This document shows positions 35,250 through 43,915 of a stretch of 45,396 nucleotides of DNA, in pieces. A program made the translations under genes and the position numbers. Source of the stretch: Candidatus Eiseniibacteriota bacterium (lineage in GTDB: Bacteria; Eisenbacteria; RBG-16-71-46); the NCBI GenBank assembly GCA_025360715.1, contig JANYBS010000247.1, forward strand, positions 1 to 45,396. The letters are read 5' to 3'. Under the pieces are notes generated by a model. That model saw only the letters and a program-made list of their open reading frames with translations, made no database searches and was not told the origin of the DNA. The first letter of the stretch is position 1. Each line of letters starts with the position of its first letter.

Positions 35250-37331
35250 CTAAGCCGCGGCCGGCGTGACACGCCGGGTCGACTGCGTGATGCGGCCACG
35301 GCCGGCGGAGGCGAGTGCGGCTTCGCGTTCGTGTTCCTTGGCGCACAGCTGGAAGTAGCGCGCGATCGATATGAGGTAGACGAGCGCCGCAACGGCCACG
35401 ATGAAGACCACCGGTACTTCCTGGCCCGTGAGCGTGAGGCGCGGTTCGATCGCGAAGGGCGGAGGGGCTGCGATCCACAAGCGCGCGACAAGCCACGTGG
35501 CGGCCAGTAAGAGCACCGCGGTGAACACGCGGCGATGCGCCAGCAGTCCGAAGCCGGGGACGAGCGCCGACAATCCGGTGCGGATCCAGTGGTAGCGCTT
35601 CAGGTGCGATTGGCGATGACGCAAGAGCAGCACGCGCGAGAACTCGGGACTCTCGGCTTGCGCTTCGATCTGCGTACACGTCGGGCAGAGCGCGTGTTCG
35701 CGGCGGCGCGTGGCGCAGCGCCGGCAGACGACCGAGCCACAGTTGCTGCAGGCGCGCATCGGCAGGGCCTTTTGTTGCCAGCGGCCCAGGAACAGGCCGA
35801 GCACGGTCACGATCAATGTGAGTACCGAGAACCCCCAGCCGCTGGCCTCCAGGTGTCCGCGCAGCGCGACCGGGAGGGAGCCCGGGAGCGACTGCGGCAG
35901 CGGTGCGGCGCGCAGCGCGTCCCAGAAAACCTTGGGCGTGAGCCACTGGTCGACGAGCACGAGGAGTCCGTCGTTGGTGGCCTGGGACTGGTAGTCCTTG
36001 ACGAGTTCGAAGTTGATCGCCGACGCGCGGCTGAGCGCATCGTTGGCGGCCTGGTAGTCGTAGCGCTGCGTGAGCAGCTGCGAGGTGTTGAACCACGCGG
36101 CGGCGTTCTGGGGATCGGCGCTCGTGGCCTTGCGATAGCAATCGAGCGCTTCGTCCGCGTGGCCCTGCATGGCCAGGACGTTGCCAAGATCATTGAGGAC
36201 GCGCGAGTCATTCGGCCAGAGTTCGAGCGCGCGACGGTAGGCGTGTTCGGCCACGGGCAGGTGATTTCCCCGGCGCGCGGTCCAACCCAGGCCGAATTGG
36301 AGCAGGCCGTCGTCGTGATGGCGTGCCGCAAGCTCCGCGAGTCGTTGTTCGCGCTCGGCCCCATAGGGCTGGTTCTCGAGGCCCGTGATGCCGTAGAACG
36401 GCGCTTGGTCCTCGTGGAGCGTGAGCGAGAAACGGCTCAGCGAGCTGAGCGCGAGCGGTGTGAGAAGCACCGTCAAGAGCAGCATCACGCCAAGCACCCG
36501 TTCACGAATGCGCATGTTCGGCCAGAGTACGCCCAGGAAGCCGAGCGTGGGAAGCATGAGGCCGAAGCCGGCGAAGTAGGGAAGGATGAGCAGACCCCAG
36601 CCCCAGATACGGCCGCTCGCGCGTGATCCGTGTCGGCCCAGCTCCTCGCTCCAGCCGTGGCTGAGGTCCTCACGGCGAAGGAACACGATGCACATCGCGG
36701 CGAGCAAGAGGCCGACGAAGAGCGCCTGCGCGAACAGCAGAGTGCTGTTCGCCACCAGTTCCAGCTGCAGGTTGAAATCCTGGCGCAGGAGCTCGATGAC
36801 GTTGGCGTACTGAAGCAGCGCCTGGCTCGGCTCGCGCGTGGCCATCCATGCGGCGATCGTCAGGTGCGGCTCCACGAACAGGGGGTCGAGTTCCGCGGCG
36901 CCGCGGACATCCACCAGCGCCTCGTCGTCCTGGCCGGCCTGCTTCGCGTTGAGGCCGCGGCGGTAGAAGATGCGCGCCTCGGTGGGCATCGACGCGATAT
37001 GCCGAGCGGCGCGGTAGTCGATCCACTCCGAGACCTTGCGCAGGTCGTGCGGGACATCGAGCAGGGTGCGCGAGGATGCGGGCACGTTCTTGGGCGCCGG
37101 CTTCAGGCTGGACTTGCCGCTCACGACCGGGACCGCGTCGGGAGCCGCGCTGGAAGGTGCCTGCGCATATGCAACGGAGTCGAACGCAAGGGTGAGCAGG
37201 GCGATGAGCGCGATGCGGCCTGCGGCACGCAGACCCGGAGAGACCCATGGCGAGCGCACGCGTGCAACCCACGGCACGTTGTATGTAGCGTGCGCGTTGG
37301 CCGAGACCAGCCTGGACCGAGGAAGCTTCAT
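35250..37331 (-). CDS. Polytopic TPR membrane protein with internal zinc ribbon
   Basis: 693 residues from the ATG at 37331 (37340 in frame is possible; AAGGGA is 9 nt from 37331). A signal or first membrane segment (about 37-55) precedes a Pro/Ala-rich linker, then a TPR region (about 100-185, ARIFYRRGLNAKQAGQDDEALVDV). Three membrane segments lie at about 195-300. A second TPR block (about 330-450, AYRRALELWPNDSRVLNDLGNVLAMQGHADEALDCY) follows, then a membrane segment, a three-pair zinc ribbon (CSNCGSVVCRRCATRRREHA, then CPTC) and two or three more membrane segments. I do not recognise a named family. It is the first gene of the minus-strand pair. Confidence 0.7.
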   Translation of the reverse strand: MKLPRSRLVSANAHATYNVPWVARVRSPWVSPGLRAAGRIALIALLTLAFDSVAYAQAPSSAAPDAVPVVSGKSSLKPAPKNVPASSRTLLDVPHDLRKVSEWIDYRAARHIASMPTEARIFYRRGLNAKQAGQDDEALVDVRGAAELDPLFVEPHLTIAAWMATREPSQALLQYANVIELLRQDFNLQLELVANSTLLFAQALFVGLLLAAMCIVFLRREDLSHGWSEELGRHGSRASGRIWGWGLLILPYFAGFGLMLPTLGFLGVLWPNMRIRERVLGVMLLLTVLLTPLALSSLSRFSLTLHEDQAPFYGITGLENQPYGAEREQRLAELAARHHDDGLLQFGLGWTARRGNHLPVAEHAYRRALELWPNDSRVLNDLGNVLAMQGHADEALDCYRKATSADPQNAAAWFNTSQLLTQRYDYQAANDALSRASAINFELVKDYQSQATNDGLLVLVDQWLTPKVFWDALRAAPLPQSLPGSLPVALRGHLEASGWGFSVLTLIVTVLGLFLGRWQQKALPMRACSNCGSVVCRRCATRRREHALCPTCTQIEAQAESPEFSRVLLLRHRQSHLKRYHWIRTGLSALVPGFGLLAHRRVFTAVLLLAATWLVARLWIAAPPPFAIEPRLTLTGQEVPVVFIVAVAALVYLISIARYFQLCAKEHEREAALASAGRGRITQSTRRVTPAAA

Positions 37332-37344
37332 GCGGGCCATTCCC

Positions 37345-37373
37345 TTGACACTCCGGTGGTGCGCTCCTACCGT
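37345..37373 (+). promoter_or_regulatory. Predicted sigma70-type promoter of asnS
   Basis: Consensus TTGACA (37345-37350) and TACCGT (37368-37373) with a 17-bp spacer. A start near 37380 leaves a leader of about 155 nt before the asnS ATG. The -35 element abuts the start of the divergent TPR gene. Confidence 0.6.
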
Positions 37374-37417
37374 GCGGCGCGATCGTCCGCGTTATCGGCC
37401 AGCCGTGCGCGACCCTT

Positions 37418-37483
37418 GAGAAGCTTCTCCGATGCGTGCTTTCCGCGGGTTCAGCCGTGCGTTTGTGCCCCCCCCTGAACCGC
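37418..37483 (+). promoter_or_regulatory. Stem-loops in the asnS leader
   Basis: Within the predicted leader are the palindrome GAGAAGCTTCTC (37418-37429) and a hairpin pairing GGTTCAG (37448-37454) with CTGAACC (37475-37481). The 20-nt loop of the second ends in a run of eight C (37468-37475). No U tract follows, so this is not a standard terminator. An attenuation or mRNA-binding role is possible but unproven. I see no T-box motif. Confidence 0.35.
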
Positions 37484-37535
37484 ATCCGGCGGCGCACACG
37501 CCAGCGAGCCGCGCCCGCCTTGAGGGAGTCCTGCG

Positions 37536-38855
37536 ATGAGTGTCACACCCCCGGGCACAGCGACGCCGTGGATCCGCATCGTCGAAGCGCCCAAGCACGT
37601 GGGCGAAATCGTCGAGCTGCGCGGCTGGGTCACCCACCGCCGCTCGAGTGGCAAGGTCCAGTTCCTGGTGCTGCGCGACGGTAGCGGCACGCTTCAGGCC
37701 GTGGCCGGCGTCAAGGACATCTCGCCCGAGCAGTGGGAGGCCAGCGCGGCCATCACCCAGGAGTCGGCGGTGATCCTGCGCGGGATGATCAAGGCCGACA
37801 CGCGGCAGGCCGGAGGCGTGGAGCTTGGCATGCAATCGCTCGAGGTGGTCTCGGCGGCGCCGGACTATCCGATCACGCCCAAGGAGCATGGCGTGGACTA
37901 CCTCATGGACCACCGCCACCTGTGGCTGCGCGCCAGCCGCCAGCAGTCGATCCTGCGCATCCGCGCCGAGATCATCTCGGCGTTCCGCGATTTCATGAAC
38001 CAGGAAGGCTTCCTGCTGGTCGATGCGCCGATCTTCACGCCGAGCGCGTGTGAGGGCACGTCGAACCTGTTCGAGACCCAGTACTTCGACGACAAGGCGT
38101 ACCTGTCGCAGAGCGGCCAGCTCTACATGGAAGCGGCCGCGATGGCGTTGGGTCGCGTCTACTGCCTGGGACCGGCGTTTCGCGCGGAGAAGAGCAAGAC
38201 GCGGCGGCACCTGATCGAGTTCTGGATGATGGAGCCCGAGTGGGCGTTTGCCACCCTTCAGGACGTGATCGCGCTCGAGGAGAAGCTGCTCATCTACACC
38301 GTGGGCCGTGTCCTGGAGCAGCGCGCCGAGGATCTGAAGATCATCGAGCGCGACACGAGCAAGCTGCAAAAGGTGCTAGGGCCCTTCCCGCGTATCCACT
38401 ACGACGATGCCGTGAAGATGCTGCACGAGGCGGGCATCGCGTTCGAGCACGGTAACGATTTCGGTTCGCCCGACGAGACCGAGTTGTCGAACCGGTACGA
38501 CACGCCGATCTTCATCACCAACTACCCGGCCGCCGTGAAAGCGTTCTACATGGAGCCGGACCCGAATGATCCCAAGCTCTGCTTGTCGTGCGACTGCCTC
38601 GCGCCCGAGGGTTATGGCGAGATCATCGGCGGCGGCCAGCGCATGTCGTCGCTCGAGATGCTCACGAGCCGCATCGATGCACATGGCCTCCCGCAGTCGG
38701 CGTTCGAATGGTACAAGGATCTGCGCCGCTATGGTTCGGTACCGCATTCCGGGTTCGGGATCGGCGTCGAGCGCACGCTGGCCTGGATCGCAGGACTGGA
38801 TCACGTGCGCGAGAGCATCGCGTTCCCGCGCATGCTGTACCGGCTGACGCCCTAG
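37536..38855 (+). CDS. asnS: Asparaginyl-tRNA synthetase
   Basis: 439-residue class IIb synthetase. The N-terminal OB fold (about 20-115, [21 protein letters not shown]) precedes the catalytic domain. [16 protein letters not shown] with the EGTS segment, [26 protein letters not shown] (motif 2) and [15 protein letters not shown] (motif 3) identify AsnRS over Asp[14 protein letters not shown] is also typical. It charges tRNA-Asn directly, so this organism need not rely only on the transamidation route. A clear promoter precedes it. The TAG stop shares a CTAG with the stop of the converging gene. Confidence 0.96.
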   Translation: MSVTPPGTATPWIRIVEAPKHVGEIVELRGWVTHRRSSGKVQFLVLRDGSGTLQAVAGVKDISPEQWEASAAITQESAVILRGMIKADTRQAGGVELGMQSLEVVSAAPDYPITPKEHGVDYLMDHRHLWLRASRQQSILRIRAEIISAFRDFMNQEGFLLVDAPIFTPSACEGTSNLFETQYFDDKAYLSQSGQLYMEAAAMALGRVYCLGPAFRAEKSKTRRHLIEFWMMEPEWAFATLQDVIALEEKLLIYTVGRVLEQRAEDLKIIERDTSKLQKVLGPFPRIHYDDAVKMLHEAGIAFEHGNDFGSPDETELSNRYDTPIFITNYPAAVKAFYMEPDPNDPKLCLSCDCLAPEGYGEIIGGGQRMSSLEMLTSRIDAHGLPQSAFEWYKDLRRYGSVPHSGFGIGVERTLAWIAGLDHVRESIAFPRMLYRLTP

Positions 38856-40381
38856 CGCGATCGCTGCAGGAGCATCATCGAGTTGGCGCCGCCTGTGGAG
38901 TCGATCACGGCCACGCGGGTATAGTGCGCCATGAGCGAGTCGCGTTCGGAACGGTCGCGGAAGGGCCGGCCGATGCCCGCGAAGCCGTCGGCGTTCTGCA
39001 GTGTGCCGGCGCGCACCAACAGGAAGTCGGGGCGGGCCTGCGCAGCGATGTCGGCGTACCAGCCAGGACCCTGCAGGCGGCGTCTGCTCACCGCTGGGGA
39101 TACGAGCCCGGTCTCGTCGATGATGCGCGCGGGAACACGAAAGCCGACGATGCCGATCGGTTCCAGGAACAGGCTCTGGCCCGGCTGCACATGATCGAGA
39201 AGTACTTCGCTGGCGCGCACGAAAGCGGTGTACTCGGTCTGGGCGCGGCCGCGATAGAGCTCCGGCTGCAACGTCCACATCCCGGCAAGGCAGCAGGCGA
39301 GCGAGATCCACAACGCGCGGCCCTTGAGCATCTGCGGCAGACCGATCGCGGCGCACGCGGCCAGACCCGAGAGCGGCACCATGAAGTACCACCAGAAATA
39401 CGACGCGCCGACCACGACGTACGACAGGTACACCGCGAGCGCACCAGCGACCGCGAGAGTGAGCGCAGACATCGTGCGCTTGGCGAGCGCCACCACGCCG
39501 AGCACTACGGCGGGCCCGAGGATAACGCTGAGCGGCACGAGGAAGTTCGCCTCGCCGATCACCGGCCAGCGGCCAAGCGGGAAGGGCAGGAGCCATTCCC
39601 ACCAGTGCCGTCCCGCCCATGGGCCGGGATGCCCGTAGACCTGGGACTTGGCGATGACGCTCTGCGGGATCGCCGAGCCGTAGGCAACCGTGAGCGCGGC
39701 GATGCCGCCGGCGATCAGTGCCAATGCCACGCCGCGATCGCGCCACGTGGCGCCCAGCAGCAGGATGGCGGCCGGCAGGGCGCCTTCGGGACGGATGAAG
39801 ACAAGGCTCGCGATCGCGAGGCCCGTGAGCGGACTGCGCTGGTCGAGCAGCAGTGCGGAGAGGGCGATGAGCGTGAAGAACATGCTCGTCTCCATGCCCG
39901 CGGTGGAGATGGCGCCGAAGAACGGCCACGCGCCGAAGAAGATCCCGAACGTCCATGCGGCCGCGACCGAAGCGTGACGGCGCAGCAGGGTGACCATCGC
40001 GAATGCGCTGACCATGTCGCCCAGCAGCGTGGTCAGTCGCGTCCAGACCTCGGGCTCCACATGAAGCGTGAACGCGAGCGAACTCCAGAGCGTCCAGAGC
40101 GGAGAAGAGAAGCCCATCACTTTCTCGCCGGGATTGAAGACCAGGCCGAAACCGTTCGCGAAGTTTCGTGCGTAGCGGAACGTGATGTACGCGTCCTCGG
40201 CGGCCAGCGGGATATAAGTGGTGAAGATCCAGCGCGAGAGAAGCACCAGCAGCAACGCCATGAGCCAAGGTTGCCGCGGGTCGAGGAGGTCCGCGAGTCT
40301 GGGAAGGGCCGGTGTTCCGGCGGCGGCATGTGCTTCGCGTGGGGCGCGCGCGGGCGTCGCAGGGGTGGGTTTTCGGGCCAT
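38852..40381 (-). CDS. GT-C fold polytopic membrane glycosyltransferase (AftB/ZomB-like)
   Basis: 509 residues. A basic, Ala/Pro-rich N-terminus ([14 protein letters not shown]) precedes a first membrane segment, then the first extracytoplasmic loop with [20 protein letters not shown] and [18 protein letters not shown]. The acidic pair ED followed by FRYARN and NPGE...G.(S/T)(S/N).LW is shared by polyprenyl-phosphate-dependent GT-C enzymes such as mycobacterial AftB and related GT39-like proteins. About nine more hydrophobic segments follow, then a C-terminal soluble domain (about 400-509). It probably adds a sugar to an envelope glycan or protein outside the inner membrane; donor and acceptor are unknown. 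An ATG 150 nt further upstream is in frame but lies upstream of the predicted promoter. Confidence 0.75.
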   Translation of the reverse strand: MARKPTPATPARAPREAHAAAGTPALPRLADLLDPRQPWLMALLLVLLSRWIFTTYIPLAAEDAYITFRYARNFANGFGLVFNPGEKVMGFSSPLWTLWSSLAFTLHVEPEVWTRLTTLLGDMVSAFAMVTLLRRHASVAAAWTFGIFFGAWPFFGAISTAGMETSMFFTLIALSALLLDQRSPLTGLAIASLVFIRPEGALPAAILLLGATWRDRGVALALIAGGIAALTVAYGSAIPQSVIAKSQVYGHPGPWAGRHWWEWLLPFPLGRWPVIGEANFLVPLSVILGPAVVLGVVALAKRTMSALTLAVAGALAVYLSYVVVGASYFWWYFMVPLSGLAACAAIGLPQMLKGRALWISLACCLAGMWTLQPELYRGRAQTEYTAFVRASEVLLDHVQPGQSLFLEPIGIVGFRVPARIIDETGLVSPAVSRRRLQGPGWYADIAAQARPDFLLVRAGTLQNADGFAGIGRPFRDRSERDSLMAHYTRVAVIDSTGGANSMMLLQRSR

Positions 40382-40448
40382 CGTCGAGCTTTCCCGGGCT
40401 GGGGGAGTTGCCGTTTCGCGCGAGTGCGAAAATCGCCTGAGCCGCACG

Positions 40449-40477
40449 AGTCTAGGCAGGCGATGCGCGGCGGGCAA
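40449..40477 (-). promoter_or_regulatory. Predicted promoter of the GT-C gene
   Basis: On the minus strand TTGCCC (40477-40472) and TAGACT (40454-40449) are separated by 17 bp. The predicted start near 40442 gives a leader of about 60 nt. The -35 element touches the 16-bp tandem repeat. Confidence 0.5.
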
Positions 40478-40508
40478 GTTCCGGCGGTCCACAGTTCCGG
40501 CGGTCCAC
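40477..40508. repeat. Perfect 16-bp tandem repeat between divergent promoters
   Basis: AGTTCCGGCGGTCCAC occurs at 40477-40492 and again at 40493-40508 with no gap or mismatch. It overlaps the first base of the minus-strand -35 element and ends 39 bp before the -35 of the pstS-like gene, a position suited to an operator or activator site. It does not resemble a PHO box. Confidence 0.8.
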
Positions 40509-40547
40509 CTCGTGGCATCGTATGCTCTCACGGGAGTTGCGCGAACC

Positions 40548-40576
40548 TTGACAGGCTCGCGAGCGATTCCTAGTGT
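40548..40576 (+). promoter_or_regulatory. Predicted sigma70-type promoter of the pstS-like operon
   Basis: Consensus TTGACA (40548-40553) and TAGTGT (40571-40576) with a 17-bp spacer. The start expected near 40583 gives a leader of about 75 nt and rules out the in-frame ATG at 40573. Confidence 0.65.
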
Positions 40577-40659
40577 GCCCGTCCGCTGTGCTCATTACTC
40601 TCGCTGCTGCACCCCTTGGTCTTGCGATTCCCGGCTCAGGCACCAGAGGTTGGATTGAC

Positions 40660-41625
40660 ATGCGGCGAGTGGCTTCCCTAGACTTTGGCTACTTCGTGGT
40701 CCGGAGCGCCGGTCTTCCATCCTTACCGGTCGCGCTCCTTTTGACGTGTGCCCTCTGCAGTTCCTGCGGCACCCCGGGCAAGCTCGGATCCCAACAGGTG
40801 GAAGATACCCAGACTTCCGGGCGTATCTCGGTCGTGGTCACGCCCGAGATCCGGCCATTGCTCGAACGCGAGGTTGCCGCGTTCGAAGCACTTTACCCGC
40901 AAGCTTCGATCACTTTGCAGACGGGAACCACTCGGGAGGCAGTCGCGGCTTTGTTCGGCAAGCAGTCCGACCTGGCAGTCGTCGGCCGGGAACTCGAACC
41001 GGAGGAACGCACGGTGAAGGTCAAGGGCGGCATGGAACTCGAGGGGTATCGCTTCGCCAAGGACGCCCTGTGCGTGGTCGTCCACCCCGCGAATCCCGCC
41101 GACCATGTGAGTGCGGAAGAGCTGCGCCAGGTGTATCTGGGCGAAGCGACTTCGTGGGACCGGCTGGGCGGTGCCAAGGGTGTGATCGAGCCAGTCGTGC
41201 AGCCGCTCGACGGCGATATCGGCGTGGCCTTCATGCAGTCCGCGCTCGGCGGTGAGATGCCCTCTGCCCCGGCGTACCGGGCCGCCGATGATTCGGCGGT
41301 CGTGGCGCGAGTGCGGGCCACGCCGGGCGCGATCGGATTCGTCTCCTCGCACTGGGCCGACCGTGGTGCGAAAGCGGTGCCGGTCTCGGCGCTGCGCGGA
41401 TTGCCGGCGGTGAAGGCCGACCCGGAAGCCGTCTATAAAGGGGAGTATCCCCTGTCTCGTGACTTCGAGCTCTATGTCCGCGCCAGCGGACCGCGGCTCG
41501 CGAATGGGCTGATCACTTATGTGACCAGCCTCGATGGACAGAAGCTCGTGCATGAGGCGGGATGGGTGCCCACTGCGGTGCCGGTCCGCTTCGCGCGACG
41601 CTCCCCGATGCTCAGCTCCCACTGA
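40660..41625 (+). CDS. PstS-like phosphate/substrate-binding protein
   Basis: 321 residues from the ATG at 40660 (AGAGG 10 nt upstream). An N-terminal hydrophobic segment (about 18-36) ends in CALCSSCGTPG; the final Cys could be a lipoprotein site, although the lipobox is poor. The periplasmic-binding-protein fold follows: GRISVVVTPEIRPLLEREVAAF, KQSDLAVVGRELEPEE, DALCVVVHPANPADHVSAEELRQVYLGEATSWDRLGG, ATPGAIGFVS. This is the PstS/PBP-like domain, but no pstC, pstA, pstB or phoU is adjacent. A TPR protein, STAS proteins and ExbB/ExbD follow. PBP-like proteins next to TPR and ExbB/ExbD genes also occur in Bacteroidetes, so a TonB-system role is as likely as ABC uptake. Confidence 0.8.
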   Translation: MRRVASLDFGYFVVRSAGLPSLPVALLLTCALCSSCGTPGKLGSQQVEDTQTSGRISVVVTPEIRPLLEREVAAFEALYPQASITLQTGTTREAVAALFGKQSDLAVVGRELEPEERTVKVKGGMELEGYRFAKDALCVVVHPANPADHVSAEELRQVYLGEATSWDRLGGAKGVIEPVVQPLDGDIGVAFMQSALGGEMPSAPAYRAADDSAVVARVRATPGAIGFVSSHWADRGAKAVPVSALRGLPAVKADPEAVYKGEYPLSRDFELYVRASGPRLANGLITYVTSLDGQKLVHEAGWVPTAVPVRFARRSPMLSSH

Positions 41626-41651
41626 ATCCCGAGGAGATCGCACCAGACGCC

Positions 41652-43436
41652 ATGAACCTCTCGAACCGTGAATACGCCAGCGCAGTCCAGTTCCCTCGTG
41701 TCATGCTCGCCGCCGCACTGTTGATGGTGTGCGCCTTCACCGCTCAGGCGGACGACCTCAAGGAGGGCCGTGCGGCGCTGACCGCCGGGCAGCTCGAGCA
41801 GGCGGTGACGCTGTTCGAGAAGGCAGCGCAGCAGGGCAGCGCGGAAGGGCGCGCAGGCGTGGGGTTGGTGTGGCTCAAGCGCCATGACGACGCCAAGGCG
41901 CGCGATGCGTTCGAGACGGCCACGAAGATGGATGGCAATCTCGCGCAGCCGTATTTCGGGCTTGGCGAGATCGAGCGCCATGCGGGCAAGTACGCCGAAG
42001 CGGTCGAGCACTACAAGCGCGCGAGTGACCTGGACCGGCGCTACCCCGAGGCGCTGCTCGCGTACTCGGATGCGCTCGTGCAGCTCAAGCGCTACGACGA
42101 AGCGATCCAGGTGCTCCAGCCGGGGCTCAACTGGGGCGCCAGGACGAAGCCGCGTTTCCTGGTCGCGCTCGGAAACGTGGAGATGGGGCGCGACTCGCTG
42201 CGCGATGCGGGCATCTACTTCACACAGGCGCAGCAGGAAGCGCCCGATGATCCGCAGACGAATCGCGCACTGGGCGACTTCTATCTCAAGCGCGGCATCG
42301 GTTCGTTGGCCGTGCCCAACTACCAGAAGGCTGTCGCCCTCGACAGCATGGACGTGGAGTTGCACTACGCACTCGGCCGGGCGCTGTATTTCGACAAGCA
42401 GTACAACGAAGCGCTCGAGCAGTACCGCTGGGTCACGATGCGCGATCCCGACTACGCCTTGGGGCAGTTCGCGCTGGGCAACCTGTACTACCTTTCCGGT
42501 CAGGCGGACACGCGCCGGTACACCGATGCGCAGCCCTATCTGGAGCGCTACGTGAAGCTCATGCCCGATGACGCGAAGGGCTGGAGCGTACTCGGGCGCG
42601 ACTACTATTTCCTCAAGATGAAGGACGAAGCGGTGACGGCCATGAGCAAGGCCGCGGCGCTGGGGGAGAAGTCCAAGGACATGTACACGATCCTCGGCCG
42701 CGCCTACGCGGATCGCAAGGAGTGGCAGAACGCGCTCGATGCGTACGCGAAGGGCGACCCGAACACGACCGATCTGCTCAAGATGGGGCAGATGCACGTG
42801 TTCCTGGGCAATATCGACCGCGCGGATTCGGTCTACCAGGCGATGATCGACCGGGATTCCACGTCGAGTGACGCGAAGTTCGCGCTGCTCGAACGGGGCA
42901 AGCTCAAGTTCCGGCAGAAAGACTACCCGGGCGCGGTGTCGGTCATGGCGAGGCGAATCGCCCTTGACCCCAACTCCGACGAGGCTTACTACTATACGGG
43001 CTTGTCGTATAAGGAGATGAAGCAGTTCCCCGAGGCCATCGCGGCGCTCCGTCAGGCCGCCGTGCTCGCCCCGGGAAAGTCCGACCGGCACTTCTGGTTG
43101 GGACTCGTGCTCGCCCAGGCGGATTCCATCCCGGACGCGCTGAACAGCCTGTCGCGCTCCACCGAGCTGGATTCCACCAGCCGGAATGCGGCGATCGCCT
43201 TCCAGCAGATCGGGTATCGCGCGCTCCTGGCGAAGAACTGGGAGGGTGCGACGCGTCCGCTCGAGCGTTCGGTCGCCATCTACGACAAGGATGTCCAGAC
43301 GCTGATCTGGCTGGCGCAGGGCTATCAGAACTCCGGCAACAAGGCGAAAGCGATCGAGACCTACCGCAAGGTGCTACAGCTCCAGCCCGGGCATCCCGAG
43401 GCGACGAAAGGGCTGAAGTCCCTCGCCGGTCAATAA
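41652..43436 (+). CDS. Secreted tetratricopeptide-repeat protein
   Basis: 594 residues. A signal peptide (about 12-33, ending FTAQA) is followed by almost continuous TPR helices, roughly a dozen repeats (such as RAGVGLVWLKRHDDAKARDA, AEAVEHYKRASDLDRRYPEA, SVLGRDYYFLKMKDEAVTAM and KAIETYRKVLQLQPGHPEAT). No catalytic domain is visible. It is likely a periplasmic scaffold. The nearest SD-like GAGGAG is over 15 nt upstream, so translation may be coupled to the pstS-like gene, whose stop is 26 bp before the ATG. The pstS-TPR pairing near exb genes suggests it works with that system. Confidence 0.85.
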   Translation: MNLSNREYASAVQFPRVMLAAALLMVCAFTAQADDLKEGRAALTAGQLEQAVTLFEKAAQQGSAEGRAGVGLVWLKRHDDAKARDAFETATKMDGNLAQPYFGLGEIERHAGKYAEAVEHYKRASDLDRRYPEALLAYSDALVQLKRYDEAIQVLQPGLNWGARTKPRFLVALGNVEMGRDSLRDAGIYFTQAQQEAPDDPQTNRALGDFYLKRGIGSLAVPNYQKAVALDSMDVELHYALGRALYFDKQYNEALEQYRWVTMRDPDYALGQFALGNLYYLSGQADTRRYTDAQPYLERYVKLMPDDAKGWSVLGRDYYFLKMKDEAVTAMSKAAALGEKSKDMYTILGRAYADRKEWQNALDAYAKGDPNTTDLLKMGQMHVFLGNIDRADSVYQAMIDRDSTSSDAKFALLERGKLKFRQKDYPGAVSVMARRIALDPNSDEAYYYTGLSYKEMKQFPEAIAALRQAAVLAPGKSDRHFWLGLVLAQADSIPDALNSLSRSTELDSTSRNAAIAFQQIGYRALLAKNWEGATRPLERSVAIYDKDVQTLIWLAQGYQNSGNKAKAIETYRKVLQLQPGHPEATKGLKSLAGQ

Positions 43437-43479
43437 TGAAGTTGTGAAGAAGGCCGCGCGCGTGCGGCATCGGATCCTA

Positions 43480-43510
43480 GGCGGATTCGTGGACGCGAAG
43501 CACATCCGCC
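43480..43510 (+). promoter_or_regulatory. Stem-loop just upstream of the first STAS gene
   Basis: GGCGGAT (43480-43486) pairs with ATCCGCC (43504-43510), and short TCG/CGA pairing is possible inside. It ends 5 nt before the SD GGAGG (43516-43520). No U tract follows. It could protect or process the mRNA, or affect initiation. Confidence 0.4.
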
Positions 43511-43526
43511 TGCTTGGAGGATTGGG

Positions 43527-43883
43527 ATGGCACAGATGAAGAGCCGCGTGGTGGGCAGCATCACGATCCTCACCCCGAAGGGTTACCTCACGGGTGGCGA
43601 GGAGACCGAAGAGGTCGAGAAGGCGATCAAGCAGCTCAGTGATGATGGCAACAAGGCGCTCATCATCAACCTGAGCGAGACCCAGCACCTGAACTCGACG
43701 GCGCTGGGCGTGCTGATCTCGGCCCATTCGAACTACGTCCGTCGCGGCGGACAGATGAAGCTGGCGGCTGTCGACAAGCGCATCGAGAACATCTTCGTGA
43801 TCACGAAGCTGTCCTTGGTGTTCGACGTGTACTCGACCGAGGAGCAGGCGATCGCCAGCTTCGCGGAGCGCGAGTCGGTCTGA
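43527..43883 (+). CDS. STAS-domain protein (anti-sigma factor antagonist type), copy 1
   Basis: 118 residues, a single STAS domain of the SpoIIAA/RsbV size. VGSITILTPKGYLTGGEE forms the first strands, LIINLSETQHLNSTALGVLISA contains the phosphoacceptor loop, and FVITKLSLVFDVYSTEEQAIASF is the C-terminal helix and strand. Ser57 aligns with Ser58 of SpoIIAA; the preceding Asp is Asn56 here. SpoIIAA-type proteins bind an anti-sigma kinase and are switched by phosphorylation, but no RsbW/SpoIIAB-like kinase is in the window. A second copy follows after a 32-bp spacer. The SD is GGAGG, 6 nt before the ATG. Confidence 0.88.
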   Translation: MAQMKSRVVGSITILTPKGYLTGGEETEEVEKAIKQLSDDGNKALIINLSETQHLNSTALGVLISAHSNYVRRGGQMKLAAVDKRIENIFVITKLSLVFDVYSTEEQAIASFAERESV

Positions 43884-43898
43884 GCGGGTCTGCCCGCT
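43883..43898 (+). promoter_or_regulatory. Tight hairpin between the two STAS genes
   Basis: AGCGGG (43883-43888), loop TCTG, CCCGCT (43893-43898). The stem starts with the last base of the first STAS stop codon and ends before GAGGAGG of the second. No U tract, so termination is unlikely. Confidence 0.4.
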
Positions 43899-43915
43899 CC
43901 GCACGAGGAGGACGA

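Noticed and set aside
37380-37535. T-box or riboswitch in the asnS leader
   Set aside because: No T-box sequence, no specifier-loop pattern and no U-rich terminator can be seen.
40477-40508. CRISPR-like or transposon direct repeat
   Set aside because: Only two adjacent 16-bp copies without spacers, terminal inverted repeats or transposase.
40573-40659. In-frame ATG at 40573 as start of the pstS-like gene
   Set aside because: It lies in the predicted -10 region, so it would not be transcribed; the ATG at 40660 has an SD-like AGAGG and a normal N-terminal hydrophobic segment.
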